Assembly (NCBI GenBank): GCA_013816845.1
Contig: JACDDU010000004.1
Coordinates: 124,001-188,000, forward strand
DNA from: Gammaproteobacteria bacterium
Lineage (GTDB): Bacteria; Pseudomonadota; Gammaproteobacteria; DSM-16500
Direction of reading: 5' to 3'
DNA length: 64,000 nt
Made by a program: the position numbers and the translations under genes
Notes under the pieces: generated by a model
The model's input: only the letters and a program-made list of their open reading frames with translations
The model's database searches: none
What the model was told of the DNA's origin: nothing
In this document: positions 27,874-36,501 of the stretch, one piece after another
How positions within the stretch are numbered: position 1 is the stretch's first letter
Layout of the letters: each line of letters begins with the position of its first letter

Positions 27874-28767
27874 TCACATTATCGTAACAGGGTGATGCGA
27901 CATAAGCGTCTTGATATGGGAAGCGAGCACATCATAAATAGCGGCATATGGTGACGTCGCTCGCCACATTAAGCCGATTTGGCGCGCCGGGGGGCTGGCG
28001 AAGGGAATATAGGAGATTTTGCGATGCAAATGACAGGCGAGCTGAGGCATCAAGGTGAGACCTAATCCACTGATAATCATGTGTCGTAAGGTTTCAAGGC
28101 TTGTAGCGCGAAAATGCTCACCTTGCCCTAGATTCAATCGTTTGCAAAAAGTTAAAGCCTGTTCGCGCAAACAGTGTCCTTCTTCCAATAAAAATAAATT
28201 TATATTCTGTAAATCGACTTGCTGCAGTAATTTTTTCTTCGCAAGAGCATGACGAGTTGGTACAGCTAATAAAAAATTTTCGGTAAAAAGGGGATGAACG
28301 ACAAAAGATGAATCAAGTGCTGGCATGGCAAGAATTGCCGCATCTAGAGAGCCATTAGCAAGTTTTTGACTGAGCAAATTCGTTTTTTCTTCGATTAAAA
28401 AAATAGAAATTTTGGGTAACAATTTAGAAAGCGCTGGGATAACCAAAGGTAGGAAATAAGGAGCGAGCGTCGGAAAGATGCCAAGCTTTATTTCGCCTTG
28501 GAGTGGATCATGCGCGAGTTTAGCAATTTGTTTAATTTCATCTGCTTGCATTAATAATTTACGTGCGCGTTCGGCAATTTCTTTGCCAATGGATGTTAAA
28601 ATAAAAGATTTAGAACTCCTTTCTAAAAGACACACACCCAACGTTGATTCTAATTTTTTAATTTGCATGCTCAACGCAGGTTGCGTGATAAAGCAAGCTT
28701 GAGCAGCGCGCCCAAAATGGTGGTGGTCTATTAAAGCCACTAAATATTTTAAATCACGTAAATTCAT
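27874..28767 (-). CDS. oxyR: Hydrogen-peroxide sensor OxyR, LysR family
   Basis: The 297-aa LysR-type regulator has an N-terminal winged helix (residues 1-60, FGRAAQACFITQPALSMQIKKLE) and a C-terminal effector domain. The two redox cysteines sit at exactly the E. coli positions: C199 in EEGHCLREQ and C208 in ALTFCKR, followed by HFRATSLETLRHM. Peroxide should form the C199-C208 disulfide and switch on transcription. It is divergent from ahpC-ahpD with a 118-bp spacer that carries an A/T-rich palindrome suited to LysR-type binding, so it probably controls both units. Confidence 0.94.
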   Translation of the reverse strand: MNLRDLKYLVALIDHHHFGRAAQACFITQPALSMQIKKLESTLGVCLLERSSKSFILTSIGKEIAERARKLLMQADEIKQIAKLAHDPLQGEIKLGIFPTLAPYFLPLVIPALSKLLPKISIFLIEEKTNLLSQKLANGSLDAAILAMPALDSSFVVHPLFTENFLLAVPTRHALAKKKLLQQVDLQNINLFLLEEGHCLREQALTFCKRLNLGQGEHFRATSLETLRHMIISGLGLTLMPQLACHLHRKISYIPFASPPARQIGLMWRATSPYAAIYDVLASHIKTLMSHHPVTIM

Positions 28768-28800
28768 GGACGGAAAAAAGACTCATTTTAATCATAATAA

Positions 28801-28849
28801 AAATTGATCATTATTATAAGATTAATAGATTATATTTATCAATCAATTT
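28801..28849. promoter_or_regulatory. Candidate OxyR operator between oxyR and ahpC
   Basis: An imperfect palindrome (28821-28843, ATTAATAGATT... TTTATCAAT, 16 of 23 positions symmetric) lies within a wider inverted repeat of AAATTGAT (28801-28808) and ATCAATTT (28842-28849). It is central in the divergent spacer. This fits a LysR-type operator; identity as the OxyR site is inferred from position. Confidence 0.5.
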
Positions 28850-28885
28850 CACCTATTGTGGTCCCTTTCTAGCGGAGATAACAAT

Positions 28886-29425
28886 ATGTTATGTATCAAT
28901 CAATCCTTTCCTAGCTTTAAAATGAAAGGGGTTGTCGATGTGGAATTACCGAATGCTTTTGCTGATTTCACTGATCAATCCTTTATAAATCAATGGCAAA
29001 TTTATTTTTTTTGGCCCAAAGATTTCACGTTTATTTGCCCAACCGAGATAGTTGAATTTAATCGGTTATATGAAGAATTTAAGCTTCGTGATACTCAATT
29101 AATTGGGATCAGTACCGATTCTGAGTTTGTGCATTTAGCATGGCGCAAGCATCAACCCGAATTGAAGGATCTTCAATTTCCACTTTTGTCAGATATAAGG
29201 CGCGAATTGAGTGAAGCTTTGGGCATTATTGATGCTGACGAAGGCGTTGCTCACCGTGCTACTTTTATTGTAGATCCACAACAAATCATTCGTTTCGTCA
29301 TGGTTAACGATTTAAATGTGGGACGAAATCCTTCCGAAGTTTTACGGGTATTAGATGCCTTGCAAACGGATGAATTGTGTCCGTGTAATTGGCAAAAAGG
29401 TAATGAAACGCTGCAAGTAGCTTAA
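28886..29425 (+). CDS. ahpC: Alkyl hydroperoxide reductase AhpC, peroxiredoxin
   Basis: This 2-Cys peroxiredoxin reduces peroxides and organic hydroperoxides. The peroxidatic Cys51 (numbered from 28886) is in DFTFICPTEI. Two further cysteines near the end (ELCPCNW, C165 and C167) match the extra resolving cysteines of actinobacterial-type AhpC. The frame opens at 28856, but the ATG at 28886 has GGAG 8 bp upstream and fits family length (179 aa). ahpD follows 12 bp downstream. There is no ahpF, so AhpD is the likely reductant. Expression probably depends on OxyR. Confidence 0.95.
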   Translation: MLCINQSFPSFKMKGVVDVELPNAFADFTDQSFINQWQIYFFWPKDFTFICPTEIVEFNRLYEEFKLRDTQLIGISTDSEFVHLAWRKHQPELKDLQFPLLSDIRRELSEALGIIDADEGVAHRATFIVDPQQIIRFVMVNDLNVGRNPSEVLRVLDALQTDELCPCNWQKGNETLQVA

Positions 29426-29437
29426 GAGGAGACGGAT

Positions 29438-29965
29438 ATGACCATTGCAATGTTAAAAGATGATTTACCCGATTATGCAAAAGATATTAAATTGAACTTA
29501 GACTTATTAACCACAGCTGAAAGTACGCCCGATTTGAGTCCGAGACAAGTTGCTCTCGTTGCCATCGCTGCGGCTTATGTACTCAAAAATCCAAAGCTAA
29601 TTGATACTTTAGAGACTCATTTCATAGCTTTATTGTCGCTTGCAGATAAGGAAGCGATGCAAGTTGCAGCCACTTTAATGGCAATGAATAATATTTATTA
29701 CCGATTTATTCATGAAGTGGATGATCCTACCTTTAATACGTTGCCTGCAAAGTTACGAATGAATGGAATGAAAAATTCAGGCGTTAATCATCTTGAGTTT
29801 GAGTTAGGTTCTTTGGTTGCTTCTGTACTCAATGGATGCGGTCTTTGCATGGCTTCGCACACCCGGAGTCTAATCAAAGCAGGCGTGACACCCCTCGGTA
29901 TTCAATCCGCCATCCGTTTAACGGCTGTTTTAAATGCAACGGTATTTGCCTTGCCTCGTTCATAA
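29438..29965 (+). CDS. ahpD: Alkyl hydroperoxidase AhpD
   Basis: The 175-aa protein is of the AhpD/CMD fold and re-reduces AhpC using lipoylated partners. The active site is complete: E122, C134, C137 and H141 in NGCGLCMASH, with the same spacing as in mycobacterial AhpD. It has its own ribosome site (AGAGGAG) and lies 12 bp behind ahpC. A terminator follows 29 bp after the stop. Confidence 0.94.
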   Translation: MTIAMLKDDLPDYAKDIKLNLDLLTTAESTPDLSPRQVALVAIAAAYVLKNPKLIDTLETHFIALLSLADKEAMQVAATLMAMNNIYYRFIHEVDDPTFNTLPAKLRMNGMKNSGVNHLEFELGSLVASVLNGCGLCMASHTRSLIKAGVTPLGIQSAIRLTAVLNATVFALPRS

Positions 29966-29993
29966 TTGTTCCAGTTTCAATTGCCCCAACGCG

Positions 29994-30027
29994 AAACGGC
30001 AATAATCAAATGGGATTATTGCCGTTT
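29994..30027 (+). terminator. Terminator after ahpCD
   Basis: AAACGGCAATAATC (29994-30007) pairs perfectly over 14 bp with 30014-30027 around a 6-nt loop. The T-run is short (TTT then GGCTT), but the position just after ahpD and the stem strength support termination. Confidence 0.7.
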
Positions 30028-30344
30028 GGCTTCGTGATGCGTCTACACTCGTGCTATCTTCTTGAAAAAAAATTCAAATGCGCAATAAAAAATAAATTGA
30101 AGCGAACAATATTGACACGGCCCATTTTTTAAAAAAATGATCCAGTTTTTAAATGGTGAGCTTAGATATTAATGAGTGCCATCGTTTGTGGTTACTGTAC
30201 TGATGAGTAATAGAAATCATGTTCGCTAAATAATATTGGGAAAAAATGCGTTAATGCACAAATATTAGATTAAGCGTCAAATGTTTACCGATTGATCCTG
30301 CGATGCTCTCGGTTAATCATGAAGAGTGCGCTAGGGAATATAGA
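30028..30344. other. Intergenic region before papain-like gene pair
   Basis: About 317 bp hold no gene I can support. A TTGACA hexamer (near 30110) lies in the middle but lacks a clear -10 at 17 bp. The ribosome site AGGGAA for the gene at 30345 is at its end. No PmrA-like repeat was found. Confidence 0.4.
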
Positions 30345-31820
30345 ATGAGTCAAACCATTATTTTAGAAAATTTAGCTTGGTTTTTAAAGTCAAATCCAGC
30401 AACAGCGCATGATCGAGAAATAGTAGATCTTGCACAATTTCTTACCGATGAAGGTTTTTGTTATAGTTTTGCTTTATGTCATGCTGTTTATGATGAATGG
30501 CTCGATCAATTGGATTGGTGGGAAGAAGCGCTCCTTGCTATCGCAAATTGTCCTCATGATATCTTAGCCCTTGATAGAAAAGTTACACTTCCCTTGCAGG
30601 GTAACACACAAGATTTGAGCTTAAGACAAATATTCGAAAGGGTTTTAAATGATATTATTTTTCAAAGAGGGACTAATCAATCGGGATTAAAGCCTTTTAC
30701 TATTGAGGGCGTAAATCAAAATAATTTTTTTAAAAATTATTTTGATTTACTGCACAACGGCATAGTTAAAAAAATTCAACATCATGAAAAAGTTGCAGGA
30801 TATTTTATTGAAAGTGAGTTAGATCAATTAATTACTACTTTGGGGTTGGAGCATCGAATTTGTCTTATTGTATCCCCCAACCATTGCATACGCGTTGGAT
30901 ATCGGCAGAAACAATGGATTTTATACGATTCCAATGACGCTCATACGAGTCGTAAAACAATGCATCAAATTTTTACTGCTAAAAATGAATTAATTAAGAC
31001 AATTATAACAATATTGGGATCAACCCTTTCGATCACCGTAGCATCGTTGGATTTAAATCAAGACAATCCACTTAACGCCTATCATGCGATCTTAAACCAA
31101 AATGTTTTGTCGGTGATGAAAGGTTGGGATCATATTTTATTTCAAACACCGCTTTGGTTTCCAACTATTTTAACTGAGCTAGAGAAGCAATCTGAAGGTT
31201 CCCATTTCATTGCTTCTATCTTGCCTGCTATAGCTTGGGATAATACGACAGGGTTTGAGCACGTAATAATGAATGCACCGGGGCAAGTTAAACAGGTGCT
31301 AAACCTCATTAAAAACAATTCTTATGGGGTAGAATGTTTATTAAAAGCATTATGTCTTGTAGACAAAAACAATGTAACAGGCCTTGAAATTTTAGCGAGA
31401 GAGATTCCTTTGCTTTTAAAAAAAGTTTTACGTGAAGCAAGCAAAGGAGAAGACGGGGTAAATAAAATCGCTGAAGCACTTTGTGTGCTTCAAGAAACAG
31501 GTTTCAGTGCTTTATATATGATTGCGATCCAAGATCCTAATCAATTATTATCAGTCTTAAATTCACTTAGAGCGGATGCGTCACATTCCAAGCAAATTGA
31601 AGCAACACTTCATGTCCCTTATGAAGGTCAATGTATTTGGAGTTTTATTCAAGATTATGAGCCCGACATTTTAGTTCCATTGTATGCTTTGTTGAATCAA
31701 GTTCAAGATGGTGCGGCTAAAACATATTTAGCATCCCAAAGTATTTTTAGAAAGCAGGCGGATCAAGTAACTCATGAGGCAGAGGGTCATAACCTTTGGC
31801 TTAAAGATTTTAAAGGATGA
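30345..31820 (+). CDS. Putative papain/YopT-like cysteine protease effector, copy 1
   Basis: The product (491 aa from ATG 30345, which has AGGGAA 6 bp upstream; the frame opens at 30303) has an N-terminal domain of about 240 residues with a papain-like order of catalytic residues. These are C39 in DEGFCYSF, H180 in PNHCIRVGY and D195 in QWILYDSND. The H...WILYDxN spacing resembles the C58/YopT-AvrPphB type (HA... FDPN). The C-terminal half is an array of about 35-residue helical units (LLKALCLVDKNNVTGLEILAREIP), possibly a binding solenoid. There is no signal peptide. It is a tandem paralogue of the gene at 31851, 30 bp away. Protease activity is inferred from pattern only. Confidence 0.72.
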   Translation: MSQTIILENLAWFLKSNPATAHDREIVDLAQFLTDEGFCYSFALCHAVYDEWLDQLDWWEEALLAIANCPHDILALDRKVTLPLQGNTQDLSLRQIFERVLNDIIFQRGTNQSGLKPFTIEGVNQNNFFKNYFDLLHNGIVKKIQHHEKVAGYFIESELDQLITTLGLEHRICLIVSPNHCIRVGYRQKQWILYDSNDAHTSRKTMHQIFTAKNELIKTIITILGSTLSITVASLDLNQDNPLNAYHAILNQNVLSVMKGWDHILFQTPLWFPTILTELEKQSEGSHFIASILPAIAWDNTTGFEHVIMNAPGQVKQVLNLIKNNSYGVECLLKALCLVDKNNVTGLEILAREIPLLLKKVLREASKGEDGVNKIAEALCVLQETGFSALYMIAIQDPNQLLSVLNSLRADASHSKQIEATLHVPYEGQCIWSFIQDYEPDILVPLYALLNQVQDGAAKTYLASQSIFRKQADQVTHEAEGHNLWLKDFKG

Positions 31821-31850
31821 AATATCAACGCTTAAAATAAAAGGAAATTT

Positions 31851-33461
31851 ATGCCTCAGCGTTTAATAAAGCAAAAGTTGGCGTGGTTTTTAAAATTAAC
31901 AAATCCGGATAATCAAGAAATAGCATCCTTAGCGGACTATTTAACCAGTGATGGTTTTTGTCATGGATTTAGTATTAGCTATGGAAGTATGCTGGTTATT
32001 GCAGACAAACAAGCGTGGTGGGAAGCGGCACTCATTGCAATTGCTGTATGTCCCTATAAAGCTTCCGCCCTTGAAGAATGGATTACTTTACCCGGGGCCG
32101 ATCATAATAACGCAGTCCAGCTTAAAGACATTTTTACGCGGGTGCTAAATTACATTGTGTATCACCAGGCTTCGGATCATCCCTCGGTAACGCCTTTTCA
32201 ACCGAAGCATCTTGACCAATTGAATATTTTAACGAAATTTTTTGAATTTTTGCATGAAGGTAAAATTTATAAAATTGAACAATTAAAATCGATTGCAGGT
32301 TATTTTTCGATTGATAGTTTAGAGCAATCACTTAATGCAAACACAATTGCTGGAAATATTTGTTTATTACAAGCCCCTCAGCACACAATTTGTTTAGCTT
32401 ATAAAGATAATCGGTGGATTCTTTACGACCCTAATTATTTGCATACCTCGCCGTATACCATTCATCGGATCTTTAATACTAAAAGAGCCTTGGCTAGAGA
32501 AATTATTCAATGTCTAGGCTCTTCTATCGGCATCACGGTAGCAGCTTTTGATCATACTAAAGTTATTGGATTTCCTGAGTTTGAAAAGTTATTAAAATTA
32601 AATACTGCTGAGTTTATACAAGATTATGGTCTTTATGCTATGGCAGAAACTGCTCCTGAATTATTACCCACTGTTATAAATAGTCTCGTAAAAAACCCAA
32701 GTGAAGATTATCGTTTTGCTGTTGCAATGATGAGATCAACGCCAGACGGATTAAATACTTTGCAAATGATTGCCTTATCCTCACCGTCTTGCTTGCAGCA
32801 AGCATTACAAATATTAGCACGCTCAGATTACGGTGCGGCCTGTTTTGCTAAGGCACTACAGCAAGAAAATTCAAAAAATTTGTTGCCACTTCATACGCTT
32901 GCACTTAGCGATCTTGATACTGTCTCCTTGGCACTCGAAATTGCGAGTCGAACCCAAGAAGGAATTGATGCGGTCACTAATTCGCTATGCATTTTAACCG
33001 ATACGCATTGTTCTGCGTTTTTTCTCCTTGGGTATTATGCAAGTAAAACGCTACCCACAATATTGCGGATAGCCGATCAATCAAACTGCGGATCCATTTC
33101 AATTGCACAAGCGCTCTTTCTTAAGTCAGAGAAAATATTGGGATTGGAAGCGCTAGCATATATTGCGCCGCAGTGTGTGATGAAAGCGATTCAAATCGCA
33201 GTGAAAGGTCAGGAAGGTTTAGCGATTTTAATAAGCGGGATGTATTCTCCTCAAGGCAAGGTATCCGGTATTGATATTATTAAAGAATATATCCCCGAAC
33301 TCCAGCGTGACATCGAAGAGTTAATAGAGAGGCGCCTGCGATTTTTTCAGAGTGAGGGTCGCGCTCCCAAGAAGAGGGGGTTTCCCTTAACCTTTTTCAA
33401 AATGATCCAAAGTGAAGATAGGGATATTTTGCCACCTTCTAAAGCTTGCCGAAGGGTTTGA
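31851..33461 (+). CDS. Putative papain/YopT-like cysteine protease effector, copy 2
   Basis: The 536-aa protein aligns with the preceding gene product along most of its length. The proposed triad is C37 (SDGFCHGF), H178 (APQHTICLAY) and D193 (RWILYDPNY), in nearly the same numbering as copy 1 (39/180/195). The YDPN form is closer to the YopT-type FDPN. Residues 250-490 consist of helical repeats (HTLALSDLDTVSLALEIASR, then similar units). The tail is basic (about 500-536, GRAPKKRGFPL). The ribosome site AAGGAA precedes the ATG. The last 23 bp overlap the convergent GIY-YIG gene. Function as a translocated protease is inference. Confidence 0.72.
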   Translation: MPQRLIKQKLAWFLKLTNPDNQEIASLADYLTSDGFCHGFSISYGSMLVIADKQAWWEAALIAIAVCPYKASALEEWITLPGADHNNAVQLKDIFTRVLNYIVYHQASDHPSVTPFQPKHLDQLNILTKFFEFLHEGKIYKIEQLKSIAGYFSIDSLEQSLNANTIAGNICLLQAPQHTICLAYKDNRWILYDPNYLHTSPYTIHRIFNTKRALAREIIQCLGSSIGITVAAFDHTKVIGFPEFEKLLKLNTAEFIQDYGLYAMAETAPELLPTVINSLVKNPSEDYRFAVAMMRSTPDGLNTLQMIALSSPSCLQQALQILARSDYGAACFAKALQQENSKNLLPLHTLALSDLDTVSLALEIASRTQEGIDAVTNSLCILTDTHCSAFFLLGYYASKTLPTILRIADQSNCGSISIAQALFLKSEKILGLEALAYIAPQCVMKAIQIAVKGQEGLAILISGMYSPQGKVSGIDIIKEYIPELQRDIEELIERRLRFFQSEGRAPKKRGFPLTFFKMIQSEDRDILPPSKACRRV

Positions 33462-33774
33462 TAAGGAGTGTTTCTCGCGAATTCAGCAAGCCTACAAAGT
33501 AGTGTGCTAAACGGTTTGGGTTAGCGATTAAACTTTCTTTTTCAACCCTCGAGAGCGTTTTAATATACCGCTCAATCCGCATCGCTTGCGCTTTTTTACC
33601 GGTAATTTTCCAGCTTTGCGCCAAATTTAAAGCTTTAAAGCTACGTGTATATTTGCACTTTGGGCTGCCTGAAAAATGTTCTTTGAGCCGGCGAGTTAAA
33701 TCGGTGGTATAGCCTGTGTAGTAATGGTTATTTTCACAGCGTATGATGTACACAAAATAATGTGTTAATAGCAT
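33439..33774 (-). CDS. GIY-YIG family endonuclease-like protein (YhbQ-type)
   Basis: This 111-aa single-domain GIY-YIG protein reads YFVYIIRCENNHYYTGYTTD, where YII...YTG is the GIY-YIG core, then LTRRLKEH with the catalytic-type Arg and a YTRSFKAL block. Stand-alone YhbQ/UPF0213 proteins are proposed DNA-repair nucleases of unclear function. It is convergent with and overlaps the second papain-like gene by 23 bp. Confidence 0.9.
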   Translation of the reverse strand: MLLTHYFVYIIRCENNHYYTGYTTDLTRRLKEHFSGSPKCKYTRSFKALNLAQSWKITGKKAQAMRIERYIKTLSRVEKESLIANPNRLAHYFVGLLNSRETLLIKPFGKL

Positions 33775-33880
33775 TAATTTTTCTCATAAAGTGTGGTAGA
33801 GTATATTTGCTTAGGTTATTTAACGATAGTCGTAGCAAAAACTTAGTTTAATATTTAATTTAATTGAAGGTTTATTACAA

Positions 33881-34093
33881 ATGGCAACACGTGAAAAAGG
33901 AACCGTTAAGTGGTTCAACAATAGTAAAGGTTTTGGTTTTATTCAAAGGGACAAAGGTGACGATGTATTTGTTCACTTTAAATCCATCATAGGTGACGGC
34001 TACAAGTCCCTCGAAGAAGGACAACGTGTAGAATTTGCTGTTAGCCAGGGTCAAAAGGGCTTGCAAGCAGAAGAAGTCAAAGTCATTGATTAA
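33881..34093 (+). CDS. Cold-shock protein, CspA family
   Basis: The 70-aa protein is an OB-fold RNA chaperone with both RNP motifs: KGFGFIQRD (RNP1) and DVFVHFKSI (RNP2). It acts on mRNA and single-stranded DNA. A leader of up to about 100 nt precedes it (33782-33880), and cold-shock mRNAs often carry structured leaders. A strong terminator follows. Confidence 0.95.
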   Translation: MATREKGTVKWFNNSKGFGFIQRDKGDDVFVHFKSIIGDGYKSLEEGQRVEFAVSQGQKGLQAEEVKVID

Positions 34094-34119
34094 TATCGAT
34101 TAATCTTTGAAACACACAT

Positions 34120-34156
34120 AAAAAGAGATCTGGGTTTTTACTTAGATCTCTTTTTT
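34120..34156 (+). terminator. Intrinsic terminator after cold-shock gene
   Basis: AAAAGAGATCT (34121-34131) pairs with AGATCTCTTTT (34144-34154) over 11 bp, and the stem runs into TTTTTT. A-tract on one side and T-run on the other suggest it may work in both directions. Confidence 0.88.
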
Positions 34157-34228
34157 ATAAGATTTTTTCCTTTCCCGTTCAAAGCTACTACTGCTTTTGG
34201 GTTTTTTATTTCCCAAATCCGGCAGACC

Positions 34229-34981
34229 TTATATTTCATCCCGTCTAAAAGTCTCTGAGACTATCTCCTCGCCCCTGCTGTAGGTTAATTTTGGGTTCGA
34301 TGCGATAGCCCATAAATAGGAATGTGCCCCCCCAGGTAGGCCCAAAAAAGGTTTTGAACCCTTGTAAATGAAGTCGCGATATAAGCGGGTACCAATCAAT
34401 TTTTTGGGGTTTTGCAAATGATGCATGATACCCAATTCATTATAAATATGGGTCAGTTCGCAGTAAATAAATTCAAAACCCTTCTCAGACGCGAGATCCA
34501 TCGCTCGAAAGTTGACTTGTTTGGATAACCCCAAATGGCGGTGATCTTCATCGACAGCAGTAATAAAGAGATGGGCAATGTGATTGCGGGGAAAGCTTTT
34601 TTTCTCAAAAAACGCTTTACCCAATTCCTCCAGTAACCCCAATATAAATTCAAATTTAGGGTCAAAATCAGGAATCGGACCAGGATTTGCAATATCTTCA
34701 ACCAAAGCACAGGCGATGACTTTGTCGTTCTCAAGCGCAATAATGCTAAGCTGATCTTCACAAGCTTTTTCTGTGACTGCACGTGCAAAAATTTTATATT
34801 GTTCTTCATCCATTTTTAAATAATGCGTCATAGGCTCGGAGCGACAAAATGCGGTGGTAAAGACATGAACGACTTGGTCAATGTATGCTTTCGTTAGTAA
34901 CTTATATTGGTAAGAAGGATGGGAGGGGACATTATCCAATAAGTTAATATGTCGGTGATGGAGATCATCTTTAATATTCAT
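34229..34981 (-). CDS. GNAT-family N-acetyltransferase
   Basis: The protein is about 250 aa. The acetyl-CoA region is recognisable: VIACALVEDI, then HLFITAVDEDHRHLGLSKQVNFRAMDLASEKGF, where the DHRHLGLSKQ stretch is the Q/RxxGxG/A-like pyrophosphate loop. It resembles large GNATs with an N-terminal extension; the substrate is unknown. The frame opens at 34999, but the ATG at 34981 has AGGA about 11 bp upstream, while the first has none, so the start is uncertain. Confidence 0.8.
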   Translation of the reverse strand: MNIKDDLHHRHINLLDNVPSHPSYQYKLLTKAYIDQVVHVFTTAFCRSEPMTHYLKMDEEQYKIFARAVTEKACEDQLSIIALENDKVIACALVEDIANPGPIPDFDPKFEFILGLLEELGKAFFEKKSFPRNHIAHLFITAVDEDHRHLGLSKQVNFRAMDLASEKGFEFIYCELTHIYNELGIMHHLQNPKKLIGTRLYRDFIYKGSKPFLGLPGGAHSYLWAIASNPKLTYSRGEEIVSETFRRDEI

Positions 34982-35061
34982 GGCGAAAAGAATCCTCATG
35001 AATAAAAATAGGGGATAAAAAAATTATACCACATCAACAAGCTGTTAAATTTTTGATTATT

Positions 35062-35081
35062 AAAAAACCTGCTTTGCAGGT
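35062..35081 (-). terminator. Intrinsic terminator, minus strand
   Basis: On the minus strand ACCTGC-AAA-GCAGGT runs straight into TTTTTT (35067-35062). It lies about 170 bp downstream of the small membrane protein gene and 60 bp upstream of the GNAT start, so it probably ends the small-protein transcript or a small RNA. Confidence 0.65.
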
Positions 35082-35190
35082 AAAATTTTTAAGGTTGATT
35101 AAGTGAGAAAAAAAGGAGATTGCTTTGAATGTTATTAAAACATATGATTTTGAAGTATTGTTATGCACCATAAAAAATATAATGTAAGTA

Positions 35191-35235
35191 ATCAAGGCAC
35201 CCCATGATTTGAATAATCATCGTTAATGCCTTGAT
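35191..35235. repeat. Nested inverted repeat downstream of small membrane gene
   Basis: ATCAAGGCA (35191-35199) pairs with TGCCTTGAT (35227-35235); within the loop ATGATT (35204-35209) pairs with AATCAT (35215-35220). It starts 16 bp past the stop of the small membrane gene. There is no adjacent T-run, so its role is unclear. Confidence 0.5.
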
Positions 35236-35250
35236 AAGTAGGTAGCGCGT

Positions 35251-35439
35251 CTACTTAAGTCTAAAATCGCCGATTCCAGAAATGACGCCAAAAACTTGTA
35301 ATAGCCACAAAATTACAACAATCACCACAACTGCGTTTAAAATTGTTTTAATAGGTCGTGCCATCGGAACGTAGGAATTGATCAACCACATTAAAAAACC
35401 GATGATAACCAGAATAATTACAACAGAGATTAAAGACAT
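35251..35439 (-). CDS. Small two-helix membrane protein, Thivi_2564 family
   Basis: The 62-aa protein is almost entirely two hydrophobic helices (about 3-22 and 32-53), joined by INSYVPMARPIKTILN. It fits the small Thivi_2564-type family common in proteobacteria, of unknown function. The ATG is preceded by AAGGAAG. It is monocistronic. Confidence 0.83.
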   Translation of the reverse strand: MSLISVVIILVIIGFLMWLINSYVPMARPIKTILNAVVVIVVILWLLQVFGVISGIGDFRLK

Positions 35440-35573
35440 AGTACTTCCTTAAAAATTGAATAAAATTAACATCCTACTGTAACTTATTCTTCATAAAGAT
35501 GGTATCAACTGATCTCTATTAATTTTTGTCTAGAAAAATTGAGATAAGATAAAGATTAATCAGCACAGTTGAG

Positions 35574-36479
35574 ATGCACATGCCTGTTTATGATTGCATC
35601 ATTATTGGTGGCGGACCTGCAGGATTAACGGCTGCAATTTATCTCGGTCGATTACGACGGACTTATCAATTGTTTGATGCAGGTGCAGCCCGGATCGATC
35701 TCATCCCGATTAGCTATAATTTTCCTGGATATCCATTTGGAATTAGCGGCAAAGCTATTCATAAAGCAATGCAAAAACAAGCTAGACTTTATGGTCCTCC
35801 TATTCTTAAAAAAGAAGTTAAATGCATTAGACGAGAAAAAGATATTTTTACCGTGGTGGGATGTGATGGTATGGAAGTTCAAGGTAAAACATTGTTACTC
35901 GCTACCGGTATTAAAGATTATTTACCTGCCATCCATGGATCTATTTTGCTCGTGCAAAAAGGATTAATGCGTTTGTGTCCGGTTTGCGATGGTTATGAAG
36001 CAATCAACAAAAAAATTGGTATTGTGGGTTATACAACCCATGCATTGAAAGAAGCCATATTCTTAGCACGTTATACTCATAAAATTACTATGCTCACAAA
36101 TAGTATGGAATCAAAATTTGCCAAGTCTGCGCTTGAAAAATTGGGTGATAAAAGAATTATTACTCAACCTATTAAACAATTTACTATAGTCAATGAACAA
36201 ATTATTGCCCATTTTTATGATCAAACTATAGAAAAATTTGATTTAGTTTACGCAGCATTAGGTGTTGATATCAATAATCGATTAATGAAAAAGTGGTCTA
36301 TCTTAAAAGATCGCGACGGCTACTATTATGTTGATAAAAATCAAATGACAAATATTAAAAATGTTTATGCTGCGGGAGATGTTGTGAAAGGATTATGCCA
36401 AATCAGCGTGGCGACGGGGCAGGCAGCTATTGCCGCGATTGCTATTCATCATGCGCTACAAAAACAGACTAAGCGTTAG
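35574..36479 (+). CDS. Thioredoxin-reductase-like FAD/NAD(P)H oxidoreductase
   Basis: The 301-aa flavoprotein has an N-terminal FAD site (IIGGGPAGLTAAIYLGR, about 10-27), a redox CxxC (C135 and C138 in RLCPVCDG), a second NAD(P)H-type segment (KIGIVGYTTHAL, with an unusual non-GxGxxG form) and the C-terminal FAD motif VYAAGDVVKGLCQISVA. This is the size and layout of low-molecular-weight thioredoxin reductase. The weakened NADPH motif suggests a different electron donor or partner. A second possible ATG is at 35580. Confidence 0.87.
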   Translation: MHMPVYDCIIIGGGPAGLTAAIYLGRLRRTYQLFDAGAARIDLIPISYNFPGYPFGISGKAIHKAMQKQARLYGPPILKKEVKCIRREKDIFTVVGCDGMEVQGKTLLLATGIKDYLPAIHGSILLVQKGLMRLCPVCDGYEAINKKIGIVGYTTHALKEAIFLARYTHKITMLTNSMESKFAKSALEKLGDKRIITQPIKQFTIVNEQIIAHFYDQTIEKFDLVYAALGVDINNRLMKKWSILKDRDGYYYVDKNQMTNIKNVYAAGDVVKGLCQISVATGQAAIAAIAIHHALQKQTKR

Positions 36480-36501
36480 TCATACCGTTTTTAAATAAAC
36501 A

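Noticed and set aside
29836-30132. Plus-strand 98-codon frame overlapping the end of ahpD
   Set aside because: It starts inside ahpD in another frame and runs through the ahpCD terminator.
35125-35187. Tiny plus-strand frame (20 codons, TTG start, or 14 codons from ATG 35129) behind a strong AAAGGAG
   Set aside because: Too short, low-complexity translation, no relatives known to me; the ribosome-like site is inside an A-rich stretch and may be chance.
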